A stretch of 64,000 nucleotides of DNA from Pegea sp. RAD2-039 (GCA_034620365.1 JAQGEQ010000363.1:186001-250000), one strand, 5' to 3'; shown: positions 38,401 through 53,400, numbered from the stretch's first letter. The notes: generated by a model from the letters alone, not told the origin. Numbers and translations are program-made.

Positions 38401-41400
38401 GTAAACCAGGATACTATAGTAGTGAGCTAGGATCTTCTGTTTGTAGTTCTTGTCCTTCAGGTTATTATTGTGTCAGTGGTACTTATGACTATTTGTCTAA
38501 CCCTTGCCCACCTGGTTATTATTGTCCTACAAACACTAAGTTTCCAACTCAATTTCCTTGTCAACCTGGAACTTACAATCCAAATTTCAATGCTTCATCA
38601 AATGATCAGTGTTTACAATGTCCCCCAAAACAGGCGTGTACTAAACCTGCATTATCTAAACCAAACTTTAACTGCTCGGCTGGACACTACTGTACAGGTG
38701 GAAGTCCAACAAGATTTCCTATTGATGCATCATACGGAAGTAATTGCCCGGCAGGATTTTACTGTCCAGAAGGTAAAGTAACAAATAAAGTTTCAAGTAA
38801 CTAGATTCATCTTTGAAAACTATTTTTAGGATCAAAAGAGCCACATCCCTGTCCGACTGGGTTCTTCTGTCCACTTGCAAACGCTTCGACCTTTTTTGAT
38901 CAATGCTTTGCTGGTTTCTTTTGCTATCAGAATGCAACAGTCGGCGACCCATCTGGAAATGATGGAACCGGATACCCATGTCCAGCAGGATACTACTGTC
39001 CCCAAAATACACAAGCACCACGGGCTTGTCAGCCGGGAACTTTCAGCAGCTCTTTAAAGAACGAAGCAATCTCTGATTGTAAGAACTGTACAGCTGGAAA
39101 AGTTTGTCAGACAAATGGTTTGTCAGAACCTGATGGAATTTGTTCAGCCGGCTTTTACTGTCCTGGAGGAGACAGTAAAAATGATTCAATTGCTTGTCCT
39201 GTTGGCCATAGCTGTCTTGCTCAATCTAGTTTTCCTGACCCTTGTCCATCTGGAACTTATCAAGATATGCCAGGCAAAGACCAATGCCTTCCTTGTCCAG
39301 CTGGTTTTGTTTGTAACGCGACAAATGGACCAGTTGTCAATCCGTACGAATTTGAATGTTTACCTGGTTATTATTGCAAGAAAGGTACCTCACGTGACAA
39401 TCAGTATCCATGTCCAATTGGTTAGTTGTTGGTCAGTTTACTTCTAATTAGACTTTTGAAATCAATTGTTTTGTGCAGGAACGTACAATAATAAATCAGC
39501 TTCTACTTCAGTAGATGATTGTACTGATTGTTTGGCTAAATATGCTTGTGACGAGCCTGGTCTTGCTTATCCCTTAACTTTATGTTCGGCTGGTTATGTT
39601 TGCAAGTTAGTTGATATTTTAACATTTAAGAAAAAGAGGTTCGATTATTCGGCGCACTTATTAAAATAAAAACTATTTTATAGAAAATCATCTAACTCAA
39701 CTACACCAGATTTTTTGTCTGAGCAAGCATATGAGTGTCCCAGGGGGTTTTGGTGTCCAAAAGGAACAGATGAACCTCAGGCGTGTCCAATTGGAACATT
39801 TGGGTACAGTACTAAAATATTGTGTGGCATTTTCTCATCAAATATATAAATTTATCTTATCTGATAGCAATCGAACAAAACTCAAAAATGAGAGTGAGTG
39901 TAATAAATGTGTTCCTGGCTTTTATTGTAATCAAACCGCTTTAACGGATGTTAGTGGGCTATGTGAGGCTGGATTTTATTGTCTTGAAGGGTCTGTAAAG
40001 CCTACAGAAGTGAGTTTAGATGTTGCTTTTCATACAGAACCTCTAACTCTTTTATTGTATGAAGCATTTCGTTAAAATGGTTTTACAAAATGTTTTTTCT
40101 GTGTGTTCTTTAATTAGATCATTTTTGATAAATCTGCGACATTAATTTGTCATTTAGTGACTTCTTATTTATTCTTTATAGAACCAATCGATAAAATTCT
40201 TATTAACATACATAAAGGAACTAATTGACATGTTGACCTCATAAAAATTACAAAATATTTACTGACTTATTTACAATCATTATTGACTTATTTTTATTGT
40301 TTAGATTGATTGCCCACCTGGTAAATATTGTGAAAAAGGTTGTAAAGCCCCACAAAATTGTCCTATTTCAACTTTTTCAAATGCTACAAATTTAAAAAAA
40401 GAATCGGAATGCTTAAATTGCACCGAAGGTTTTTACTGTGACTCTTTGGGGCGAATAGATGTGGCTGGTCCGTGTTGGGAAGGTAACATTTTTACCAGAG
40501 TTATAGAAAATAAGTTGTTGGATATTCAATTACTGTTTGATGCAATAAAGAAGTTTTAAATAAGATTATAGTTTTGAGAAGATATTAAACTGCATTTTTT
40601 TAATTAAACTTTGAAATTTTGCCAGGTTACTACTGCCCTAAGGGCAGCTCATCACCTACAGAGTTACCTTGCCCTGTCGGTTATTATTGTCCACCCAACT
40701 CGTCAGAGCCTGTCTTATGTGGTGATGGTTTTTATGCTTCATCATCATCAGTCTGTGAGCCATGTCCGTCAGGATTTTACTGTATTGCTACTAATGTAGT
40801 TGCTGGTGACACTTCTTCTATTTTAACACCTTGTCCTCAAGGATACTTTTGTCCTGAAGGAACTGGTAATTGTTTTCACTTTTACCTACAAATTAGTTTA
40901 ATACCTCTTACTAAAATTCAAATTATTTTTCGTAACTATTGATGTTCAAATTTGATTTTCATGAAACTTTCACAAAAATTGATAAATTTTATTAAAGGGT
41001 TAAACTGGCAAAGCTGTCCACGTGGAACTTATTCAAATAAAACAGGTTTATCTGAGATAAGTGACTGCACCAAGTGTGACCCTAAGTATCATTGCAACTC
41101 CACTAATTTGATTCAACCCACCGGATTATGTTTGGAAGGATATTATTGCAAATTTGGCTCATACACTCCTAATCCTTCTATTTCAAGCTGTAATAATTTC
41201 ACAGAATCCCCATTTTCCTGCTCTGCTGGAGTATGTCCTCCAGGAACGTTTTGTAACAAAGGGAGTGAAAGTCCCGAGGTAGAAAATTTAACATCAGTTT
41301 TTTAAACTACATCGTTAGATGCTCTAAGACAAAACCTTTTGACAAATTTCTATAAAATCTTCAAAACTTCCAACAAACATTTTTCTTATAGCCGTGTCCT

Positions 41401-44400
41401 GCTGGCACTTATAACAACGTTAGCACACAATCTGAATGTAGGGACTGTGTCCCTGGATACTACTGTCCATCAAATACTACATCATATTTAGACTTCCCCT
41501 GTCCACCAGGTTAGTTGAGAACTCTTAATTAAAAACTTTATTTTAAGTATTAACCTATTTATTTCAGGTTTTTACTGTCCACTGAGAACTGAATACGGCC
41601 AACAATACCCTTGTCAGAAAGGAACTTACAACAATGAAACTACTTCACATAATACCTCTTCCTGTCAGATCTGCCTAGCCGGAAGCTATTGTGACGCAGA
41701 AGGACTGACTACTTCTGGAAAAGAATGTGAAGCAGGATTTTACTGTGATGGTCTGAAATATTTCAACTTCCCATGTCAATTTTTTAACTTTTTCATCATT
41801 TTTAGCTGGATCAACTATCAACAGTGGGTCAGGACCGTGTCCAATAGGCTTTTATTGTCCTGCGGGGTCTAAATCTCCAACAATATGCAAGGCAGGAAAG
41901 TTCTGTGATATTACAAAGTTACCTGCACCTGTAGCAGATTGTAAGGAGGGTTTTTATTGCCCACCTGGTTCAACGTCACCACAGCAACAACGTTGTCCGA
42001 TTGGAAGTTACTGTTTGGAAGGGACAACAAGTCCAACTCCGTGCCCTAACGGAACATACGGAGCTAGTGAATCACTAGCAAGTGTTGATAGTTGCTCCAA
42101 CTGTACAGCTGGTTCCTACTGTAGTGGACTTGGTCAGAACTCAACTTCTGGTTTATGTTACCCTGGTTACTATTGTCCATCTGGTAGTACTAACCCCAAT
42201 GACCCAACATACAAATGTACTGTTGGTCATCATTGTCCCAAAGGTTCTGCTGATCAAATACCTTGTAATAATGGTCAGTACCAGGACACAGAGTACCAGG
42301 ACACATGTGAGCTGTGTCCTGAAGGATTTTTCTGCACTGGTGTTGGACCAGTTGCAACTCCTGAACTTTGTTCTGAAGGAGGTTACTGTCCTAAGAACAG
42401 TTCAAGCCCTATTTTGTGTCAACCAGGAACTTTTAATAACAAAAGTGGGAGCATTTTACCATCAGCTTGTGTTCCGTGTCGTTCTGGATACTACTGCAAG
42501 ACTCCTGGGAGTGTAACTTCGATAGGTGATGGCCCTTGTCAAGCTGGCTACTACTGCCTTGAAGGTTCTACGTCTGACCAACAATATCCGTGTCCAGACA
42601 GCTCATACTGTGAGGAAGGAAGCTCTGGTCCGATACGGTGTCCACCTGGGACTTACACAATCACAACTTCAAACGTTGGGGTAGACTTCTGTTTAGATTG
42701 TCCTCCAGGAATGTATTGTGTTGATAATAACTCTAGTATTAGATTGTTACGAAATTGTTCAGACGGTTATATTTGTACTGGAGGATCAAATATTTCCACT
42801 CCTGAAGACTTTATTATGGGTTATATGTGTCCTGCAGGCTACTATTGTAAAGCTGGACAGTTAGTTCCTCAGGCTTGTCAACCTGGTAGCTATCAGCCGA
42901 GCCCTGGGAAGTCTAATTGTGAGTCCTGTCCACCCAAACACTACTGCCCACAACAAAACATGACATCAGCAATTATTTGTCCTGCTGGGCTTTATTGTGG
43001 TGGTGGAGTAAGCTATAAAGGAGCCCCTTGCCCTGTGGGGAGATATTCAAATGAGTTAGGTCTTGAGAATGAAACACAATGTACTCTTTGTCCTGCTGGA
43101 AGGTATGTGGAGCAAACTTTCTAAATACTCGGTAGCAATTCAAAATTGTTTTGAAGGTTTTGCTTTAAGCCTGGCGAAACTGATCCAAGTAATAACTTAT
43201 GTAGTGCTGGTTACTACTGCCAGCTAGGAGCAACTTCTGAAAAGGGTAATGGACCTTGTCCTGCAGGTTTCTTTTGTCCAAGAGGTCAGTTACATGTTAT
43301 GATTACATAAAAAACAGCTCTTGCTTGAGTTTATGCAAACGAGTTTAATTAACTGCTTCTCGTTTCAATAGTTGGTGGCTGTTAATTGCTAAAATAAAAA
43401 GTAAATTACATTGAAACAGGTGTTGAAGTCCCCCTGCCATGCCCAATAGGAACATTTCTTGATTCAGATGGAGGAAGGTCATCTTCAGATTGCAAATCAT
43501 GTCCTGGAGGGAAGTTTTGTGATCAATTGAACTCGACTACATACGCGGGTGATTGTTCAGCGGGATTCTATTGTCCTTCAGATTCAAATATAACAAATGA
43601 TAAACCCACTGGTTATGAGTGCCCTCCTGGGTTTTATTGTGATGTGGGTGAAACTGTACCACAGGCCTGTCCACCAGGTAAATCATCACGTATTTGCATC
43701 AAATCTTATTTGATCGGATCTCAGGAACATGGCAACACAGTTCAGGAATGTCAAGTTGTTTTGAATGTGAAGCTGGATTTCAATGCCCGGGTAATTCCAG
43801 TACCTTAAACCCTTGTCCTATCTACAAATATTGTCCATCTGGCTCTTCAAATGGCGAGTTTTGTCCAAACGGTACATTCGGAAACCAAACAGGGCTATCA
43901 AATGAGCAGCAGTGTCTTTATTGTCCAACAGGATTCTACTGCGTAAATGGAGATGTTTCAGGTTGTTAAAAACATTTAAAACAATTTTTGTTTTCTTTTC
44001 TAATTAAAAAATTATATTTCTAGCACCTTGCGCTCCTGGATACTTTTGCATCAGTGGTAGTAACACTAGTACACCAGATGACTCAGAGTCTACAATGGGG
44101 TCCTTATGTCCACGGGGCTATTACTGCCCAGAAGGAACTTTAAGCCCACAAAGATGTGATTCTGGTTTAGTAATAAACATTGAAGGTGCCACCTCTGAAG
44201 CGGACTGCACTAATTGTCCAGCTGGCTTTATTTGTACTGATACGAGCACAGTCCCTGAGCCATGTAAGCCTGGCTACTACTGTCCGCTTTTAATTGGTGC
44301 AACACCTTGTCCACCTGGCACATGGTCCGATGTATCAGGAGCTACAAATAAGACCACTTGTCTGATCTGTCCGGCAGGGTACTGGTGTCCAAACGAAGCC

Positions 44401-47400
44401 ACTTCTAATCCAACCATCAATCCATGTCCAGTTGGTCATTATTGCCCAAGAGGTACAGGTGGACTGGAAACTGTAAACTCAACCGTAGAACCAATACCTT
44501 GTCCATCGGGCACGTACCAAGGAGATGTGGCAGGAGAGAGCTTGTCCGATTGCAAGTTGTGTCCAGCTGGTTTTTATTGTCCGAATGCAACAACTGTGTG
44601 CTTCAATTGTACTGATGCAGCTGTCAGAGGTGACTCATTTTCACAAGCTTATAAATCATTTATTAACCTGGATTGCAGGCGTCGCTTGTGAAGGTGGATT
44701 TTATTGCGAAGCTGGCTCCTCAGCACCTTCACCTTGCCAAGTCGGTTACTACTGTCCGGACTCATCTCAAAAAATTCCTTGTCCACCTGGTACATGATTA
44801 TCTTCTTCAAACGTTTATCACTTACATTATTCTTCAGGAACTTACTGTCCACAAAACTCTAGCAGTCCCACACCTTGTCCAGCTGGTCATTATTGCATCA
44901 ACATGACTGATATGCCAATTAAGTGCCCATTGGGAACTTATGAAGTGGACGGAGCAGCACAAACTTCATTTGAAGATACTTGTGTCACTTGTCCACCTGG
45001 GACTTTTGGAGGACAAGAAGATAGAAAAGTAAGAAATTCACAAAGTTGCTGAACTCTTATGATATTGATTAACCAATCACATCACAGGAATGTTTGACTT
45101 GTAAAGGAGGTGTAGTCTGTTTAGAAGGAGCTATTACTGATGAAGCACAACCAGGAAATGCTACTGTCAACATCACCCTTTCATTTCCGTGCCCACCTGG
45201 TTATTATTGCCCACCAGGCAGTCTGTCACCAACAGCTTGTCCAGCTGGAACTTATAATCCAGCTGAATTTGGTTTTGGTTATGAATCTTGCATCAAATGT
45301 GCTGCCGACCATTTCAACCACCTTGAAGTGAAACTATCAAATGTTTTTCGAGTTTCATGTGAAAACTTTCACTTTTCTTAGGGTCAACTTGCTTGTTTTC
45401 CATGTGGTGGAGAAGCTTCTCAACCACTGATGGGTCAAAGTTCATGTCGCTGTGTTGGTTCTGGACGAGATTTTCAACCAAGTGACCAACAGTGTCCATG
45501 TGCCACTGGTTACCGGGTCGATATAAACCGTGGTGGCGATTGTGTCCAGTTTAGTAGATTTCTAAATTATCCTTTTTATGATCAAATATATATTTTTTTT
45601 AGATATGTGTATCCAATTTGTTCTTACAATACATCAAGATCTCAATCTGGTGAATGTCTTACTGATGATGAGTGGAAAGACCTATGTGAGATAGAGTGTG
45701 GATCTGCAGAATTGTTTCAAGGTTTTGAGATTATGTTTTGAGGATCAATTTGAGATAATGAATCTTATGTAGGTGTGGATAAGGTCCTAGGTCTGTGCAT
45801 CTGTAGTGTGGACAACTTAGAAGAAACTTGTAACCTTGAGTGTCGGTCCAGACAACGAAACATCATCCAGTTTGTTTGTCCCGACCCATTAGTTAGTAAT
45901 ACATCTTATATCCGGTTAGTGATAAAGATTTAGGGAGTATTTTTGCAAAATAAAATTGTTTAATTTTCAGAGTTCAAATGGAAGATGGAACGTTTGAAGA
46001 TTTTTCTTACTCTGATCTTGGAACTGTGATCAATTCCAGACTCTCTATATTTCCAGAGCAATGCACTTCAGGTATCTCATCAAGTCAACCGATTTATCTG
46101 ATGGAAACAGGAAGTGGAGATTTTCTGGGAGTTTATGATCCGGAACCATCAGTTGTCGTGGATATTTTGAATCAAAATAGTCAAGTAAAAGATCCTTATT
46201 TGGGTATACTTGTATATTTGAATCTTATCTTTTTAGAATTCATCAACTACAAGACGAAGAAGAAGTCTTTACAATTTTGTTAACCGGTTTTCCTATGAAA
46301 TAGATCCAACTAATCGAAACGTTTATTTATCCTCATCTTCTTCTGTCAATTCTGGTATTTCAAATCCAATTTTATGTTTGGAAAATGGGGCAGTTGTGTT
46401 TTTCACGTAATCATATTTCATTGTTTTCTTTCTGAATCAACTAATTTAGTTTTCTTCAGAATCACAAATCAAAATTATCCTATTTATGATCCTACAAGTT
46501 TGTACAACACGAATGAAAGATTTGATTATGGAGGATTTCGACAACTTCTAGAAGCAGAACTGACAAGTTCTTCCTCGACTTTGTTTTCTTATCGCTTCTC
46601 TGATCCCGGCGTCTACGCTTTCTACCATAGTGGTGACAAAACTAAAAAGTTTTTCGTTCGAGGTCTGCAGACAAAGTGACGATAAAATCAAATTCTGAAT
46701 ATTTATTTTGGTAGTGATGGATATTGGGGCTATATGTACCGAGTTAGGACCTTTCTTCCCTCAAACTCCAAGATATCTTATTCAAAGTGGAATAACTTTA
46801 AGAAGCAGCATCTTACTTGAACCTGATTGGCTCTTTATCGGTCTTTTGATCGCTTCTTCAATTATTATTGTTCTACTTTTGATACTAGCAATTTATCTCT
46901 TCCGTAAATATGGATGGAAAAAAGAGAATTTTAGTCAACCTCATTATCGGAAAGTGGTAAAGTCATTTGACTTCGATGATTACTCATCTAAGGTGACTTA
47001 GTTGTTTCGTGGTCTATTCAAAAGTCTTTTTAAACTGTTTAAATAAGGGATCAACTGTTTGCTCCGAGAAAAAGGTTCATCGAAATATGAAGCTGATTCA
47101 AGAAAATAATTCGAAACTTGATTTAAAATTACTAAAAGATGATGAGTTTTGGGATTATGAAAGACAGGTTTGTGTCATTACATGAAGCAGATTATTTATT
47201 ACTTATTTACTGTCTTAGGTGGATTTAGAAGCTTTTGATATTCGCCAGTTTTATGATCTTTTAAATAAACAATCTGAGTCAGTTACATCAAAGATTGGAT
47301 CTCAAAAAGATGAAATTAAATCTTTATACCAAAAAGTGGCTCAACAGACTCAATCATTAAAAGGTTCAAATCAACTTTATCTAATTTTTTAATAAGAAAC

Positions 47401-50400
47401 ATTTGTACAGATTTATGGGCTGCAAAAATGAATCTAAGAGGGAAGTCGTGTCTTGCAACATCCGCAGATCTTAACCAATACGAAAGATTAAAAGAAGATG
47501 TCGACCAAGAGGTTGAAAGAAGAAAGGATCTAGGCTTGAAAATATCTGTGAGACATCTTTTGATTTAGTTGAATTCTGATCATGAAAATTTCAGGCGGTT
47601 TTGAAACAACACAGAAAAGTAATTGATGTAGATATGACTGAAAGAAAGTATCATCTTACAACATTTTCTGCTCTTTTGAATTCATCTCAACGTTTACTTA
47701 GAGATGCATCAAACTCTCTGAAAACAGGTCTGAGTCTTCATCTTCTAAAAGTCTTTCTTCATATAAGATCTCCAAATAGGAAAATCAACAGCAAAAGAAA
47801 TTGCAGAACAAACTTCTCAACAAATTACATCAATTATCAACCAAATGAACTCTTCAATATCTTCTGAGTGCAGAAGACTAGGATGTTGGGCTCTTATCGA
47901 AGAAGATATTCCTAAGCTTCGTCTACTCGAACCTAGTGAATGAAAGTTCAAAATAATCACAATTTATTCTGATTGCATTTTATCAGCAGATAGTACCTCT
48001 AAAAACTTCTTGAAAGCAGAAGATTTGTTCAGAAGTAACGGAGATTTGATACGAACTGATCTTTGTTCTGTTAATCCTTTAACTGGATTGATTGAACCGA
48101 ATCCAGGGAGTGAAGTTTGTCTTCCGAATGGAGTCTCAATGACTCTTCCAACTGATCACTATTTCGTTAATCCAAAATCAGGTTGATATTTTCCTCAAAC
48201 TTATCTTTATGTCTTAACAGTTGTGGATGTTGCAGGAGAAGTTCTTTCGGAAGAAGGGAATCTCTGTTTTGATCCAATTTCATCAAGATTAGTAATTACA
48301 TCAGATGCACGAAACGAGGAATTTTTTGAGGAGCATCTTATCCCGTATGTCCCATTTCCATCGGAGTTTAGGAACAAACTTCCAGAAGATTGTAATTTCC
48401 TCATCAAAGTTCCACAAAAATCAGATCTTCGATTTGGAAATCCAATATTCGAGAAGAAATCCGGATTGAGTGTCCCTATCCTTGGAGTGAGCATCCATCC
48501 TAAGAACGGACACACCTATGCTATCGGTTAATCATTTCATCCAAAAAAACTTAAAATATTCTTCATTTTTCTGTGTTCCAGGAGGAACTTACATCAGCCC
48601 AATCACTCAACTTCTTACTCCAATAGAGATCGGAGGGGTTATGTCCGAATCAGGATCTGAAAGAGCTCTTCCAATCATAGGGATTACAATTAATGAACGA
48701 GGAGTTGTTATTCCAGTAAGTTTAAATGTTCATCAAAAGATGATTAAATCGCAACTTCTTCAGGTTGGAGGAACTATCTCTCCTCCAGAAGCAAAAAACA
48801 AAAGTCTTCAGATCCCAATCAACTTACGAGACACTTTTACTGATCCAGTAACAGGACTCGAATCCCAAATCTCTTCTTTTCATCTTCAAACTAAACCTGT
48901 ATCGTCTGAAGCCTCAGTGATTCCTTTAAATGGTGGATATCAATCATATCTGGACTTCCAACAGCTGATGAGTGAGCAGAGAGCATCAGAGGCGATCCAG
49001 CTGCTCCGGGAAGCTCTCACGAGTGAGTTGAGATGTAGCAATTTAAAGAGTCAACTCAAGGATTCGATATTAGGTGATCAAGCAATGGATCAAGGAGTCT
49101 CATTTAATTTCAAGCATGAATCCGCTTTTGTTGAATCTTCTATCACTAAATGGAAGAAGATCTCGCAACTAAACTCTTCTCAATCCTTATCTTATCTTCA
49201 TGATCTTTTCCGAAGAGAAGAAAAGGCAAATATACTCTTGACATCTGGAGGGTGTTGTGGGACAATGGAGTTTGCTTCAACAGGTTGGATGTTGGGATTG
49301 GAAACCAAGATGAGATCTTAATTATGTCTTTCAGGTCAACTTCTTCCGATTCTGATCGGATTCAAAACAGAAGATCCTGGAGGGAGTGGTTTAGAAGTAC
49401 CTGTGATTGGAATAGAGTTTGATAAAATTCAGAGGATAACCAGACCTCTTCTTGGAAGTATGGAGGATTCTGAAGGAAGAGGAATGGTCCCAATCACTCT
49501 GGGAGCTGACGGAGTTGATGTTGTAACAGGTGCGACATCAAGTGGTCATCATTAAATAAGTATTTCGGAGTTTTTTAGAAAAATGTGGAAAAGTAGTTGG
49601 AGCTAAGATCAACAAAGACACAGATACAGTTGTTCCACTGATTCAAACCTCTCAGCATCATATGAGAAGAAGAAAGGCTCCTATAGGGTCTTTAGAGGTA
49701 TTAGAAAATGAGATTGCAGCAAGAAGAGGATGTTGGAGAAGACACAGAGCAATTCAAAGAGATGTAGAAGAGAAGACATCAAAATTACGACAGGTTCACG
49801 ATTGGTTGTTTGAATCTTCTCTAATTGATTTGACTCTAACAGGATCTTTTGGAGAATTTGGATTCTTTAACAGCTGAAAAAATTGAAGATTCATTTGAGT
49901 CAATTTCAAATTTGATCTCAAAACTTGATTCTTCAATAAAATCTGATGTTGATCGAGTAGAGGTAGAAGTGATGAAAGTTGATGTTTGTTGATTGTATCT
50001 TCATCAGATCGCATATACTGAAGTATCATCTTCTCTTCCAAAAGAAGTCTTCAAGATTCTCATAGAAAATGATCAAGTTGAGGTTGATGTGACCAAAAAG
50101 ATTATATCCAGTTATCAGAAACTTCTTCAGACGGTGAATACTCAAAGATTCTTCAAATCTTCTCACAAAGATTTCTTCATTTTTGTAGATTACAGGAATT
50201 GTTGAAAAACTGAATCGTGAAGAGGCTTTAAAGGAGAAGAGTTTGAAAGAAGTTACTGAAAGAAAAGATTCAGGAAACAGATCTCATCTCCGAGAAGCGA
50301 TCTTAACAAGATACAATCAAACTAAATCTCAAGTACAGGTTAACAAGATCACCATCACGTGATTGATGATCAGTTACTAAAAGAGTGATCTTTAGAATGA

Positions 50401-53400
50401 GATTTTCAACTTGCTGGAAACCAGGTTTGAATCACTTCAAAATGCTTGGAGTGAAATGGAAATCGAACAAGAAGTTTGCTACATCCTAGCAATGGAATCA
50501 CGTGACCTGCTAGATGGGACTAAACTAATTGCTTATGATTATGAATGTGCAAATGTCGGAATCTACGGAAATGATATCGAGGCAAGTTTGAATCACATTC
50601 ACAGATAAACTCCTAATGATTGTTTGTTGATAGGATCCAAATGAGAATGAGATGATTCCGCTTATGAAAGAATTAATTCGTCTTCTTGAGTCTGGAGTCA
50701 GTTTCAAATTGACAGCTGATCTTCTTTCTGCTCTTAGAAATCCTTCAAATAAAGAAAATGTAAATTTAGTGAAAGCGTAGATATCAAAAAAGTCTTTCAT
50801 AAATTTCATTTTCAGATTAAAATAATAAAACAACAAATTAATGAAGGAATTACAAAACAACGAAACACTCAATCAATCAAAGACAGTCTAAATGAAGAAG
50901 TTAATGAAATAAGAAGAGAGAATTTGCAGCAATCAACTTCAAACTATCCGACTCAAACCACAAATGTCAGTTTGATTTTCAAAAGTTGTATTTAAAACTT
51001 CAAAAAATATTTTTTTCAATTTTTTTATTTTCTTGTTCACAGAGTAAATTGAATGCTGCAAGCAAACAGAAGAAGTCATCAACAAGAAACAACAAAGTTG
51101 ATGACGTGATCCATGAGAAAGGTGACGTCATAGAAACTTGTGACGTCATCATCATTAAATTTAAGAATCTAAATTTTCTACAGGAAAGAAATCTGAGTCT
51201 GCCAAGCTTGGCTTAGGACTCGGTGCTGACAAGGAAGATTTACGAAAGAGTTTGATCCTTGAGATGATCGAAAGACATGCGTTGGAGGTTGCTGAGCTGG
51301 AGAGGCAACTTCGAGAGCAGGAAATCCGAAAAATCAATGAAGTAGATCTCGTTTACGTCATCAAATATCATCATCAACTATTTGCTGAACAGGTTATTGA
51401 AGATATAGAACGGAAAAAAGATCGAGAAATCTTTACTCTCAAAGATCAATTGAAGCAGAAATTGATTAAGTGTTCAAATGAAGAAGAAAAGGAGAAGGTA
51501 TTTGTAGAGTGGTTTAAACGCTCATTGGTTGATCTTCCATTAGACTCTTCCACTCATCCTCTTCGACTCTTCCAGGCGATCATTGAATTCTCAAAAAGAA
51601 TCGAACACGTGACAGAAAATCTTGAAAAAGAGAAGAATGAGAGATTGAACGGGATGAGACGGAAGCTGAGTAGAGAGCGACAAAGAAGAAAGAGGGAGCT
51701 TCACGAGAAGCATGTGCGAGAAGCTAAAGAAGCTGGATTAGATCCTACTCACGTCATCAGTGATCTACTGCAAGATGATGAGGATCAAGTCCACAAAGAT
51801 CTTCTTCTACTTGCTAAGCAGCAAGAAAAACTGATCCGGGAGTTGAGATCAGCTTGGGAGCAAGAGGAGGACACTAGAAGTCCCGGAGAGAAGTCGGCAC
51901 GATTAAACGCAGAGATGGAAGCGAAGATCAGAGCCATCAATGCCTTAAGACCGGTAAGTGATGTTGAAAAGATGAAGAGTTTAAAAAGAGGTCTTGTCAC
52001 AACTAGAAACCAATGATGAATGAGAAAGAGATCTCGAAGGTAGTTGAAGACACAAATCCTCCAACTTACATCAATTCTCTTCATTCAAATATCAAAGATA
52101 AGATTAGATTAAGACGACAACAAAGAAGACAGAGTAAACTTCTGATTGAAAGTACGATCTTCTTCTTCTGTTTCTTTATTGATACTGATTGATCTTCCAG
52201 CTACTAAATCTAATCCTGATTTTAATCTTCTGGATGATGATGAGGCTGTCGAGTTTAAAAAAGATGCTGCCAAGATGCAAGATGAGTCTTTGGATTCAGT
52301 TGAGAAGATTCTTCTCAACACTTTAGTGGAAGTAAATGTCTTGTGCTTGATGATCCGAGATGTAAGTTGATCTTATTTGAAGGCTGAGTTAGAAGTAGGG
52401 AAAGAGAAGAAGATGAAGAAGTTGGAAAATCTTCTTGAATCCAAAGGAGTTGAAGAGACTGAAAAAGATCGATTACTCAAAGAATTTTTGAACGTCTCGG
52501 AAAATATCAATCAAAATTTGATCACAAAACAAAATGAACAAGTGAGGAAAGATCTAAGATCAGATGGATTCATATATTAGATGATTTACAGAAAATCAGT
52601 TTAGCGGCAAGAATTGAAGCTAAAAAAAGATTAAGAGAAGAACTCACAAAAGAAAAGTCCAGCTCTTCTGAAGTGATCAAGCATACTTCTCAGCAAAGAA
52701 AAAAGAGTCTTAAAGATTCCAACTCTGATCTTGCTGATAACATCCTACACAGGATAAATAAAATGAATTTGAAAAATAATTCAAAAGAAGAAAAGTTGTT
52801 GAGAAGCCAGGTTAGTGATCTTGTTTTAAATTCCACTTTTTAGTTTTTGAAACTCTTTTTTCTTTCAGGAAGATGAAATGGCTGAAATCATTTCAAAACA
52901 GTTTACTGAAAAAATAGATTTAGAAAAAGAATTACGGGAAGAAGAACTGAAAAGTGTGTCTGAGTTTCAACTTCTAGTTACTTATCTTATGATTCTTAGA
53001 GCAAAATGAAATTAACAATCATCTAAGCGAGATGGAGAATCTTCAAGTTACGAAAGCTGAAGAAGAAGCTAAAATAGAAGCTAAAGAGAAGAACTTGAAT
53101 GAAGATGAAGCAAACGAATTGATAGAAAAATACAAACAACAGGTTAGTTCCTCACTAAATTGTTACAAGTTCATTTTTGATGGTTTTGTAGTCGCTGTCA
53201 TATGGAAGTATCATTTCAAATGAACGTCAACGTCAAATGAACAACTTAAAAGAATTGATGAAGAGGAAGAAAGAGCAGAAGATGAAAAATTTGGAAGAAA
53301 AACATCAAGTTGAAATTTGTTCAATCTTTAAAATAAGTTTTTTTACAAATTTTATATTTTTCAGATTGAAACAGAAAAAGATCTTCTGAAGATGAACAAA

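Noticed and set aside
23685-45545. Several separate Cys-rich genes, not one
   Set aside because: Unit-to-unit joins across the checked introns keep frame, no internal signal peptide or polyadenylation boundary was evident, and only one TM exon exists.
23685-45545. CRISPR-like or satellite array from the regular repeats
   Set aside because: Periodicity is in protein phrases, not identical DNA repeats with spacers, and introns interrupt it.
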